Of a stretch of 9,058 nucleotides of DNA, positions 1 to 6,504 are shown in pieces. The DNA comes from Pseudomonadota bacterium. GTDB lineage: Bacteria > Pseudomonadota > Gammaproteobacteria > Halothiobacillales > Halothiobacillaceae. The notes beneath the pieces are model-generated. The model saw nothing but the letters and a program-made list of their open reading frames with translations. It searched no databases and was not told the origin of the DNA. The first letter of the stretch is position 1. Every line of letters begins with the position of its first letter. Position numbers and translations under genes: made by a program. The stretch is from NCBI GenBank assembly GCA_021795795.1, contig JAJYPA010000316.1, positions 1 to 9,058 on the forward strand, given 5' to 3'.

Positions 1-15
1 AGAATGTGAGTCGTA

Positions 16-91
16 GCCTCGGTAGCTCAGTGGATAGAGCAACCGCCTCCTAAGCGGTAGGTCGCGCGTTCGATTCGCGCTCGGGGCACCA
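16..91 (+). tRNA. tRNA-Arg (anticodon CCT), CCA encoded
   Basis: The sequence folds by eye into a full cloverleaf. The acceptor stem is 16-22 with 81-87 (two G-T pairs). The D stem is 25-28 with 37-40. The anticodon stem ACCGC (42-46) pairs with GCGGT (54-58). The T stem GCGCG (64-68) pairs with CGCGC (76-80) around the loop TTCGATT. The seven-base anticodon loop CTCCTAA puts CCT at 49-51, which reads the arginine codon AGG. The discriminator base is A88 and CCA is encoded at 89-91. The integrase gene follows in the same direction about 100 bases later, so the 3' half of this tRNA is the probable integration site. No promoter is visible in the 15 bases upstream. Confidence 0.96.
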
Positions 92-192
92 AATAAAACA
101 ATATGTTATGAAATAACGCAGTTCTGAATTTGATTTTTCTGGACAAAAAATGGACACTGAGCCTTGAGTCTGGTCTTTCAGAGGGGTTCAGC

Positions 193-1269
193 ATGGCAGG
201 CTTTTATGAGCAAACAGATCGGGATGGCAACCGCATTGGATGGCAAGCCAAAGTTAGAAAGAGGGGCTACCCGGCGCAAACCAAGGTATTCCGGACTCGG
301 GCCGCAGCCGATGCATGGGCAAGGGCTATCGAGCATGAAATGGATGTGGGGGCATGGCGAGACCGCAGCCTTGCCGAGTCACTTACAGTGACGGCACTGC
401 TGGCGCGATACGAGCAAGAAATATTGCCGGAGAAAAAGAGCCGCCAGGGGCCGCAATCAGTGATCCGCATATTGAGCGCCTCCGAACTTGGCCGATTATC
501 TCTGGCTGCCTTGACGCCAGAGTCCATAGCGAAGTACCGCGACCGCCGACTAAAGTCCATTAGCCAGAAGACTGGGCGAGTGGTATCCAGCCAGACAGTA
601 CGACACGAGATATCCCTACTCTCAAGAGTTATCACTCATGCTATGAAAGAGTGGAGCATACCTCTTGCACATGGAAATCCATGCCTGCAAATCCGCATGC
701 CAGCACAATCCAAGGCGCGTGATCGCCGGCTGGAAGCTGATGAAGAATCTCGTTTGCTTGCAGCATGCTCGGAATCGCGGAACGCTTGGCTGCGTTCCTG
801 TGTCATTTTCGCCATTGAGACCTCCATGCGGGCTGGCGAGATACTGGAAAAGTGGGAACCTGGAAAAGAGTCCGGCAACCAGGTGAAAAGCGCCATAGGC
901 CTACAATGGTCTGATGTGGACCTGAAAAAACGCACCGCTTACCTACCCAAGACCAAGAACGGCGAAGCCCGCACAGTTCCCCTGTCAAGTCGCGCCGTGA
1001 CCGTACTGGATGCTCTGCCCCGTTCCATGGATGGGCGGGTTTTCGGCATGACCTATGAAGCTATGAAGCAAGCCTTTGACCGCGCATGCAAACGCGCTGG
1101 CATCGATGACTTACGCTTCCACGATCTCCGCCACGAAGCCGTATCCCGACTTTTTGAAAAAGGCTTCAACCCCATGGAGGTATCCACGATTTCCGGCCAC
1201 AAGACATTGCAAATGTTGAAACGATATACACACCTGAGGGCTGAGGACTTGGCGAAGAGAATGGGTTGA
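193..1269 (+). CDS. Tyrosine-recombinase integrase of the island
   Basis: Site-specific DNA recombinase of the phage-integrase family, 358 residues from ATG 193. It would insert or excise the element at the neighbouring tRNA-Arg. The N-terminal part (residues about 1-55: WQAKVRKRGYPAQTKVF, then ADAWARAIEHEMDVG) resembles the arm-binding domain of genomic-island integrases. A core-binding helical domain follows, then the catalytic domain: Arg213 (MRAGE), His310-x-x-Arg313 (HDLRH), His336 (SGHK) and nucleophile Tyr345 (RYTHL). All catalytic residues are present, so the enzyme looks intact. An in-frame TTG at 130 would add 21 residues. ATG 193 is preferred because AGAGGGG sits 6 bases ahead and because the family usually begins close to the WQA motif. 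Odd point: about 17 extra residues lie between GEIL and GLQW (nucleotides 847-897), a place where relatives usually run straight on. No excisionase gene is visible. Confidence 0.93.
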   Translation: MAGFYEQTDRDGNRIGWQAKVRKRGYPAQTKVFRTRAAADAWARAIEHEMDVGAWRDRSLAESLTVTALLARYEQEILPEKKSRQGPQSVIRILSASELGRLSLAALTPESIAKYRDRRLKSISQKTGRVVSSQTVRHEISLLSRVITHAMKEWSIPLAHGNPCLQIRMPAQSKARDRRLEADEESRLLAACSESRNAWLRSCVIFAIETSMRAGEILEKWEPGKESGNQVKSAIGLQWSDVDLKKRTAYLPKTKNGEARTVPLSSRAVTVLDALPRSMDGRVFGMTYEAMKQAFDRACKRAGIDDLRFHDLRHEAVSRLFEKGFNPMEVSTISGHKTLQMLKRYTHLRAEDLAKRMG

Positions 1270-1499
1270 TGGGATTTCCATGCCAAGGAAATACACCAAT
1301 TCTCATAGAGCTCGCTGCGGCATAAAGCAGAATATGCTCAACGGCTGGTTCGCAGCGAAAGCGGACGTACACAACCAAATTTGCAAAGCAGAGGCTTCAG
1401 GACCTAGGTATAGGGCGATGGCGAGCTCACTCGATCAAGGCCTAGACGGGTATGTCTCGGCAGGTTCGTAGGCGCCCTGTCTGGAGCCCTGAGTCCTAA

Positions 1500-1515
1500 G
1501 GCAACGGTCGTTGCC
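1500..1515. repeat. Perfect 7-bp inverted repeat, possible operator
   Basis: GGCAACG at 1500-1506 and CGTTGCC at 1509-1515 are exact reverse complements separated by two bases (GT). The two-base gap is too short for a stable RNA loop, so a dimeric protein-binding site is more plausible than a terminator. It lies about 160 bases ahead of the 590-residue DUF262 gene. No regulator gene is encoded in the window. A chance occurrence cannot be ruled out. Confidence 0.3.
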
Positions 1516-1661
1516 AGTCAGAGAACTGTTAAGCATACTTAGAGATGCGCGCAAGATGTACGAGAAAGCCAATTTTTAAAGAGAAAAGTTACTGTCGCCT
1601 TGCCCATTGCTCAGGATGTTAAATACATCAATGCCAATGGAACATATTTCTGAAACGACAT

Positions 1662-1667
1662 GGGGAG
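1662..1667 (+). promoter_or_regulatory. Ribosome binding site of the first DUF262 gene
   Basis: GGGGAG lies five bases ahead of ATG 1673. It supports that codon as the start of the 590-residue protein. Confidence 0.7.
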
Positions 1668-1672
1668 TTTAG

Positions 1673-3445
1673 ATGCAAACACTACAGAAGTTTTTCGCAG
1701 GGGACAAAGAACTAATCATACCCTCTTATCAGCGCGACTATGCTTGGGAACCACGCAATATAGAGGACCTATTTAACGATATTCAAGAGGCTATAGAAAC
1801 AAAGACGACGCATTATATTGGAACTTTTATATTATCTAGTGGGGACGCAGAAAGTGAATTGAAGATAGTTGACGGCCAACAAAGACTTACTACCTTATAC
1901 ACGCTTCTGAGCGCGCTAATCGCGAGAATTAAAGATGAGAAAAGGCGCTCAGCATATACTTACACATTTTTGGTTAATTCTGACGGTTCTAACAAGCTCA
2001 GGCTGTCAGGCGCGAACAGTAAGTTTTTTATTGATCTTCTAGCGAGTCGGCAGCCTGAGGCATTGGTCAAGAGTCAGAAACGTCTTGCGCTAGCATTCAA
2101 CATTATTACTAAGCAAATATCTTCTCTGAATCAGGCTGATCTTATTCAGTGGGTCGAAGCAATAAAGTCCTTCAATGTCATAGAGTTCATTGAAATTGAT
2201 GAGGGCAAAGCAATTAGAATGTTTCAATCCGTGAATGACAGAGGTGTCCCTCTTTCAAATATGGATAAAGCGAAAAGCTTGCTCATTTACTACTCGAACA
2301 GGTTTTTGAACGGATCTCTAGACGCAAGGATAAACGACCGGTTTGGAGAGTGTTATACATCTTTTAATCTATTAAAGGAAGAAGCTGGTGAGGAAGGCTA
2401 TAAGATAAATCTAATTGATCGCGATGTATTTACTGAGGACGACATATTTAAGTACCACTATTTAACCTATAAACATAATATAGAAAAGTTGGATGTAGCT
2501 TTTGACTTTAGGGCTAACATGGATTCTGTGCTAAACAAATATCTTAAGCCCGCATTAAAACAACTGAGGGACGACCAGAACCTTCTCACCAAGTTTATCA
2601 TAAACTACGTGCAGGATCTGGCTGGTTTCTTTGGCGCCTTTTCAAATATAGTAGGACTCCTGCATAAAAAAAATCGATTGTACCATTTTCTTGTCATTCA
2701 GAATGCATCGGCAAATGTTTATCCATTGATGATTAGGCTACACCAAAGAAACTTGCTTTTCTCTAGGGGGTTTAACTTTCTAAAAAAACTTTATGTTGTT
2801 GATATGCGAGTCTACAAGATTAGAGGCACGGACCCACAAAAAGATATATTTACACTTGCCCACGAATCGTTCGATCTTAATCCTGCTGAGATCGCGAACA
2901 GGCTCCTTTATTTTGTTAGGAACTTTATGAGCGACTCTGCATTTCTTTCGATGCTTAAGAATTATGAAATCTATGGTAATGTGGGATTGCCTTCAATTCT
3001 AACTGAACTTGAATTAAATGAAATAAAAGCCAGTGCTGAATACAATAAATCAGACGATAAAGCAACAATCATATTTGACGCGCTGCGCGGGATGCTTAGA
3101 AAACATCAATCAGTTGAGCATATTTTACCACAAACACCTAATTTTGATGTTGGCACTTATGGGTTTAATGGTGAAGATGACTATGAAGAGCATATTAACA
3201 TGATTGGCAATATGACGCTATTGACTGAATCTGAAAATAAGTCATTTAATAATACGAGCACTGACAATAAAATCTGTGATCAGGCTTATTATAAAAAATC
3301 ATTCTATAGATCGACATCACAATTGGCTTATGATCTATGCGGAAGCGGTAGAAGATTCACTAAGGCGGTGCTTAATGCTCGGACCGACGAGATTGCGCAG
3401 TTCTGCGTTGAAAAGTGGCCTCTTTGGGATGAGATCGGCAGCTAA
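1673..3445 (+). CDS. GmrSD-like DUF262/DUF1524 fused restriction endonuclease (AT-rich copy)
   Basis: Predicted type IV, modification-dependent nuclease of 590 residues. The N-terminal DUF262 domain (GmrS-like, ParB/Srx fold, nucleotide-binding) has the opening motif IPSYQRDYAW (16-25), the signature DGQQR (67-71) and the later block FQSVNDRGVPLS (184-195). The C-terminal DUF1524 domain (GmrD-like, HNH-type nuclease) shows VEHILPQ (His483) and GNMTLLTESENKSFNN (512-527). Both halves look complete, so this is a one-chain GmrSD type. Known relatives (GmrSD, BrxU, SspE) use NTP binding by DUF262 to control DNA cleavage of modified or unmarked phage DNA; which modification this one senses cannot be read from the sequence. 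The gene is AT-rich with many ATA, TTA and AAT codons, unlike the integrase, which suggests separate origin. It stands alone and converges with the methyltransferase gene. Confidence 0.88.
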   Translation: MQTLQKFFAGDKELIIPSYQRDYAWEPRNIEDLFNDIQEAIETKTTHYIGTFILSSGDAESELKIVDGQQRLTTLYTLLSALIARIKDEKRRSAYTYTFLVNSDGSNKLRLSGANSKFFIDLLASRQPEALVKSQKRLALAFNIITKQISSLNQADLIQWVEAIKSFNVIEFIEIDEGKAIRMFQSVNDRGVPLSNMDKAKSLLIYYSNRFLNGSLDARINDRFGECYTSFNLLKEEAGEEGYKINLIDRDVFTEDDIFKYHYLTYKHNIEKLDVAFDFRANMDSVLNKYLKPALKQLRDDQNLLTKFIINYVQDLAGFFGAFSNIVGLLHKKNRLYHFLVIQNASANVYPLMIRLHQRNLLFSRGFNFLKKLYVVDMRVYKIRGTDPQKDIFTLAHESFDLNPAEIANRLLYFVRNFMSDSAFLSMLKNYEIYGNVGLPSILTELELNEIKASAEYNKSDDKATIIFDALRGMLRKHQSVEHILPQTPNFDVGTYGFNGEDDYEEHINMIGNMTLLTESENKSFNNTSTDNKICDQAYYKKSFYRSTSQLAYDLCGSGRRFTKAVLNARTDEIAQFCVEKWPLWDEIGS

Positions 3446-3799
3446 TGTCGCGAGTCAAATGGCGGAAGAATCTACTTGGTGCAGTTAGAGGCTTTCGGCC
3501 TGTGGCACCCTAGGTTGCGTCTAGGGAACTCGATGATGCCAATAGAAAAGCTTGTTCGCAATGTCAGTGATTAAGACCTTGATGACTAAAACTCCATGTT
3601 GCGATCAATTCTCTCGGCTCTTCGTCAGATCGAGCGGCTATATTCTGCCCCCATGGGGTAGAGCAAGGATGCATGGGACGCTAGACGGATATTGTGGTAC
3701 GTTTTTGGAAAGTAAACCATAGCCGAAGATTTTAACGACATGCACAACCAATTACGAATTCCCTATATTTGATCATCAATCAATTCTTCGCAGCCACCA
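3446..3799. other. Convergent intergenic stretch with inverted repeats
   Basis: No gene is supported here. The stretch separates the 3' ends of the plus-strand DUF262 gene and the minus-strand methyltransferase gene. It contains a nested hairpin at 3478-3509, a 6-bp hairpin at 3508-3526, a 10-bp palindrome CCCCATGGGG at 3649-3658, and an 11-base palindrome-like TTGATCATCAA at 3769-3779. None is followed by a clear T tract, so I do not call a classical terminator. Confidence 0.45.
3478..3526 (+). repeat. Tandem hairpins just after the first DUF262 gene
   Basis: GGTGC (3478-3482) pairs with GCACC (3505-3509), enclosing AGGC (3489-3492) paired with GCCT (3498-3501) around a five-base loop. The next hairpin, CCCTAG (3508-3513) with CTAGGG (3521-3526), overlaps the first by two bases, so the two cannot both form fully. 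The pair begins 32 bases past the stop codon. This could help end or protect the mRNA, but there is no U tract, so its role is uncertain. Confidence 0.3.
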
Positions 3800-4675
3800 T
3801 CAACTAATGGAATTGGCTTGCGGGATTTTCTCATCAGGAACAATCAGATTCTCACTAAAGAACATTACCTCGCTTCCCACATAGCGCCTCTGTGCCGTGT
3901 AATTAAGGCCGTAACTCAGCGACTTGCTTAGTTGATACATAGCGCAAATCTCCTCGACATTGTCATACGATACCACCCAAGGCCACTTAAATTCTTTCTG
4001 TTGTATCGTCTTGGCAATCGCAACATGATCATCATGTTCGTAATAGTTGCGATACAAACCCTTGCCTTTGACATAGTAAGGTGGATCGAGATAAATAAGA
4101 GACTTTACCGGCAAAAAGTCCGAACAACGTCTTAGAAGTTGCAGAGAATCCTCGCCATGCACGGAAATATTATTTGCATGATGAGCAATTCTCCGTACTC
4201 GTGCAGCAACCACATCCTTCTTGAATCGCTCATCAAGCCTGTACCTACCATTCTGATTTTTGCCGCCAATGACTCCCGCTTTTAAGATTCCTGAACGGTT
4301 TGTTCTGTTCATGAATAATGTTGCAAATCCCATCTCAATTAAACTGGCTTTACTTTCATCACGGAGAACCGAGCGCCAGCGGAACCATTCATCAATGGTA
4401 ATTGGTGTAGAATCCAGCAGGTCCAGAAGCTCGTCCGGATATTTCGTTACAGCCTTCCAAAAAGCATAGACCGCAGGGTCGGCATCATTGATATGGATGT
4501 GGCTGGCATGCCCATGAAAAAGAAGTTCCAGCGCGACACCCGCTCCCCCGGCGTATGGTTCAAGATACTGACCGCCCATGACACCATTTTCTTGCATCAC
4601 TTCTGCTATAAAGGGCGCAAAAAGCGCTTTGCCACCAGGATAGCGTAAGGGGCTATACAGTCTGTTTGAGTAAAT
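3800..4675 (-). CDS. D12-class DNA adenine-N6 methyltransferase, probable ATT start
   Basis: Predicted S-adenosylmethionine-dependent DNA methyltransferase of the MethyltransfD12 family (Dam/DpnM type), 291 residues, transferring a methyl group to adenine N6. Seen motifs: YPGGK (12-16, the AdoMet-contacting motif usually written AGGK), YLEPYAGGAG (37-46, motif I), NDADP (63-67), NRTNRSGI, and the catalytic DPPYY (197-201, motif IV). The first conventional start, GTG at 4600, would lose YPGGK. Read upstream in frame, the protein continues as YSNRLYSPLRYPGGK until TAA at 4697-4699, with no ATG, GTG or TTG. The best start is ATT at 4673-4675: AAGGAG (4684-4689) lies 8 bases ahead, and the upstream gene's TAG (4678-4680) is two bases away, so translation is probably coupled. 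CTG at 4658-4660 is an alternative. In this operon it would protect host DNA from the OLD-like nuclease, by inference. Confidence 0.88.
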   Translation of the reverse strand: MYSNRLYSPLRYPGGKALFAPFIAEVMQENGVMGGQYLEPYAGGAGVALELLFHGHASHIHINDADPAVYAFWKAVTKYPDELLDLLDSTPITIDEWFRWRSVLRDESKASLIEMGFATLFMNRTNRSGILKAGVIGGKNQNGRYRLDERFKKDVVAARVRRIAHHANNISVHGEDSLQLLRRCSDFLPVKSLIYLDPPYYVKGKGLYRNYYEHDDHVAIAKTIQQKEFKWPWVVSYDNVEEICAMYQLSKSLSYGLNYTAQRRYVGSEVMFFSENLIVPDEKIPQANSIS

Positions 4676-4677
4676 GA

Positions 4678-5226
4678 CTAAGACTCCTTCTTCCGCTTAA
4701 TAACCAATGTCTCCAGCTTGGCAACATCGACGAAATAACCATCCTTCATCACTGCATGAATGGCTGCTTTAAAACTAGACAGGAAAACATTGCAGGGCTT
4801 CGGATTGTTTGCCACCCAAAGACGCCACGGGTTGTACGGCTTTGAACCTGAGGTCACTAGCCTCTGAAATTCAGAATTCTTGTAAAACTGCTTGAAGATT
4901 TCACGCGGCTTCTTGCTATCATGATAATTGGCCAATCGCTCTTTCACATCTACTGTACAGCCACTAATTGAAAATGTGCGAATCACTTCCCAAGCGGAAT
5001 TCGTGAACACATCGCGTGTGAACTGCAAATCATTTTTCCAGTAATTATGATCAGCTGGCAGGTTGTAAAGGTACTCAAAAATCAATTGGTCTGGTGGGAG
5101 GTCTCCAGGCAAAAGAACCACCGTCCGCAGCTGCTTACCTTTCAATTTTTGCTTAACATCAGCATCTAAACAGACGATACTCTTTTCGGAAAATTCAGTA
5201 ATTTTTTTTCGATAAGCTGTATGTAA
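4678..5226 (-). CDS. C-terminal part of the OLD-like TOPRIM nuclease (-1 frame)
   Basis: This frame is open from just after TAA 5227-5229 down to TAG 4678-4680. It has no good start of its own: TTG at 5145 would give 155 residues but would drop the conserved block just before it. Reading from the A run at 5202-5209, it begins ITEFSEKSIVCLDADV. There LDAD fits the DxD metal-binding motif of TOPRIM nucleases, followed by QLRTVVLLPGDLPPDQLIFEYL. It is therefore best read as the second half of the gene encoded at 5166-6365, reached by a -1 shift. Together they make 562 residues, with DxD at 401-403, 54 residues after Glu347, a normal TOPRIM spacing. The end of the gene carries the ribosome binding site of the methyltransferase. 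If no shift occurs in vivo, this half is untranslated and the gene is broken. Confidence 0.8.
   Translation of the reverse strand, partial: LHTAYRKKITEFSEKSIVCLDADVKQKLKGKQLRTVVLLPGDLPPDQLIFEYLYNLPADHNYWKNDLQFTRDVFTNSAWEVIRTFSISGCTVDVKERLANYHDSKKPREIFKQFYKNSEFQRLVTSGSKPYNPWRLWVANNPKPCNVFLSSFKAAIHAVMKDGYFVDVAKLETLVIKRKKES
4684..4689 (-). promoter_or_regulatory. Ribosome binding site deciding the methyltransferase start
   Basis: AAGGAG on the minus strand lies inside the last codons of the upstream gene, 8 bases ahead of ATT 4675. A site this strong and well spaced in front of a non-standard codon is the main support for the extended N-terminus. It is about 85 bases from GTG 4600, too far to serve it. 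Confidence 0.65.
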
Positions 5227-6365
5227 TTATTGCATCCGAGCGTCACATCTGGTAGCGGAGCTGTGAATCTTTTGATGGGCTGCCTATTCATTAATGCCGC
5301 AAAAAAATCCGCAGCCTCACTATCTTCGAAGTAAACGTTAATTTTCGGTAGTGAGATATCAGGAGTCGACGCAATAGTTTGAGTGTTTATGTCAGCCGTG
5401 ATCTGCGGCCAAGACCAATCCTTCATAACTTGAACGCTACCATAGGTATTGCTGAAGTAAACCGTCTTGTACCTTCTCCGGAATCTCTGGCTCTGCTCGA
5501 ACGCATATTCGATCAAGGTTGGCGAATGCGATGTCATGATCACCTGCAGGTCCAGGCTTGCGCATTCACTGTCAAGAATCTTTAATAAATTGACCTGCGC
5601 AGTTGGAAACAACCCGGCATCCGCTTCATCAATCAGCAGCAATCCACCCTTGTAATCTGGATATTCTTCTTTCAGCTTCCTAAAAGACATCAACGCCAAA
5701 ATGATCTGGCCGGCATTGTCCTCACCAGCTGAAACAGAATCTTGATCGTAGTCATCGCCATGTGCCACGGCCGAGTTGATGGTTCCTGCTGTTCCAACTG
5801 CATTAGAAGAACTGCGATTAAGCAATTGATTGGTAAGCCCAATAAAGTCCTGCTTGTTCAAATTTAGGTAATCAAAGTCATTAACCTTATAATCTCTATC
5901 GGCAATGGGATAAAGGCGTTTCAGGCTCAGAAATATAACGGGATGTGTAAAGTTTCTACTTGTGTTGCTGTCTACTGCAGTGCTGTTGTTCCTAACGACT
6001 GGCCTGGGTGAGTCATCGCGCCTCATCAGCTCAAGTTTTGCTGTCGCGTCTTGATCGGTATACCCATCATATAATTCAATATTGACTGTCATAGAGCCTG
6101 GCTTATCGAATTTTTCGGAAATTCTAAAATGCTCGCTGTATTGAGATTTAAATACACCGCCAGCAATTTGCCGGAAAGTAAGTTTAATCCCCTTGGCATA
6201 GTCCTTATCGAAACTAAATATTTGTGCTGCGATGCCCAGAATAGACGACTTCGAAGTGCCATTCTTTCCACACACAACAGTTATTCGATCGCCAAATTCG
6301 ACTTCCACATGGTCCAATGCACGGAACTTAATAATCGTCAGCTTTTTCAGTTGGGTCTTTGCCAT
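5166..6365 (-). CDS. OLD-like AAA/ABC ATPase with start of TOPRIM domain (N-terminal part, frameshifted gene)
   Basis: ATPase part of an overcoming-lysogenization-defect (OLD) type nuclease, 399 residues in this frame. Motifs from ATG 6365: LKKLTIIKFRALDHVEVEFG (the RecF/SMC-like first strands), Walker A GKNGTSKSS (33-41), the ABC-type signature region SAGEDNAGQ (212-220), Walker B LLLIDEAD (242-249) and the switch TSHSP (278-282). A TOPRIM domain then starts at INVYFEDSEAADFF, with Glu347 as the likely first catalytic acid. In this frame the protein ends 11 residues after the A run with sequence that looks out of frame (LLNFPKRVSSV), at TAG 5166-5168. In the -1 frame it continues sensibly into the LDAD motif. 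ATG 6365 is preferred over the longer start at 6506 because the family begins close to the FRAL strand; ATG 6389 is also possible. First gene of an operon with the D12 methyltransferase. Confidence 0.85.
   Translation of the reverse strand: MAKTQLKKLTIIKFRALDHVEVEFGDRITVVCGKNGTSKSSILGIAAQIFSFDKDYAKGIKLTFRQIAGGVFKSQYSEHFRISEKFDKPGSMTVNIELYDGYTDQDATAKLELMRRDDSPRPVVRNNSTAVDSNTSRNFTHPVIFLSLKRLYPIADRDYKVNDFDYLNLNKQDFIGLTNQLLNRSSSNAVGTAGTINSAVAHGDDYDQDSVSAGEDNAGQIILALMSFRKLKEEYPDYKGGLLLIDEADAGLFPTAQVNLLKILDSECASLDLQVIMTSHSPTLIEYAFEQSQRFRRRYKTVYFSNTYGSVQVMKDWSWPQITADINTQTIASTPDISLPKINVYFEDSEAADFFAALMNRQPIKRFTAPLPDVTLGCNNYIQLIEKKLLNFPKRVSSV
5202..5210 (-). promoter_or_regulatory. A8 slippery run, candidate -1 frameshift or transcriptional slippage site
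   Basis: On the minus strand the zero frame reads ATC GAA AAA AAA TTA, so the run forms the heptamer A_AAA_AAA in the correct phase for a -1 ribosomal shift. The two frames overlap only between the -1 frame TAA (5227-5229) and the zero-frame TAG (5166-5168), and the run lies in this overlap. A -1 shift, or a run of nine adenines, gives EKKITEFSEKSIVCLDADV. I see no strong stem-loop just downstream, only a weak TTTT/AAAA pairing, so polymerase slippage on the homopolymer is at least as plausible as ribosomal frameshifting. A one-base deletion or sequencing error would look the same. Confidence 0.55.
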
Positions 6366-6465
6366 TTCATATTTCCGTTGTATCCCCATAACTCTTATTC
6401 GATGTGTTTCCTTAATTGATTGGAACTGGAGATAGGTGGAGAAAGTGAGAATCAACGTAAAGAAA

Positions 6466-6480
6466 AACGTTTGACACGTT
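6466..6480. promoter_or_regulatory. Inverted repeat upstream of the OLD/methyltransferase operon, possible operator
   Basis: AACGT (6466-6470) and ACGTT (6476-6480) are inverted around five bases; a further AACGT occurs at 6454-6458. The site is about 100 bases ahead of ATG 6365, where the operon's promoter is expected. No convincing -10/-35 pair on the minus strand was found, so the role is a guess. Confidence 0.25.
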
Positions 6481-6504
6481 CTGATATCACATCGTCCTGC
6501 ACGC

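Larger units (their letters stand above)
1270..1672. other. Gene-poor stretch between the integrase and the first DUF262 gene
   Basis: No convincing gene is seen on either strand; the only ORF longer than 60 codons (1280-1471, plus) has no family resemblance and no ribosome binding site. The stretch holds a small imperfect hairpin just after the integrase stop (1274-1279 with 1287-1292) without a T tract, a 7-bp inverted repeat at 1500-1515, and the leader of the 590-residue gene. The second half is AT-richer, so the change from integrase-like to cargo-like composition falls here. A promoter for the next gene must lie here if it has its own, but I could not find a convincing -35/-10 pair. Confidence 0.5.

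Noticed and set aside
130..192. TTG 130 as the integrase start
   Set aside because: ATG 193 has AGAGGGG at good spacing and gives the usual N-terminus; TTG 130 has no clear ribosome binding site.
1274..1292. Hairpin ATTTCC/GGAAAT as an integrase terminator
   Set aside because: The stem is weak and AT-rich, and no T tract follows.
1280..1471. 63-codon plus-strand ORF after the integrase
   Set aside because: No recognisable sequence, no ribosome binding site, and composition like non-coding DNA.
4678..5145. Independent 155-residue gene starting at TTG 5145
   Set aside because: Conserved sequence including LDAD continues upstream of TTG 5145 in the same frame and joins the ATPase gene at the A8 run, so it is a gene half and not a separate gene.
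6471..6476. Plus-strand TTGACA as a -35 box
   Set aside because: No -10 box at 16-18 bases, and no plus-strand gene follows.
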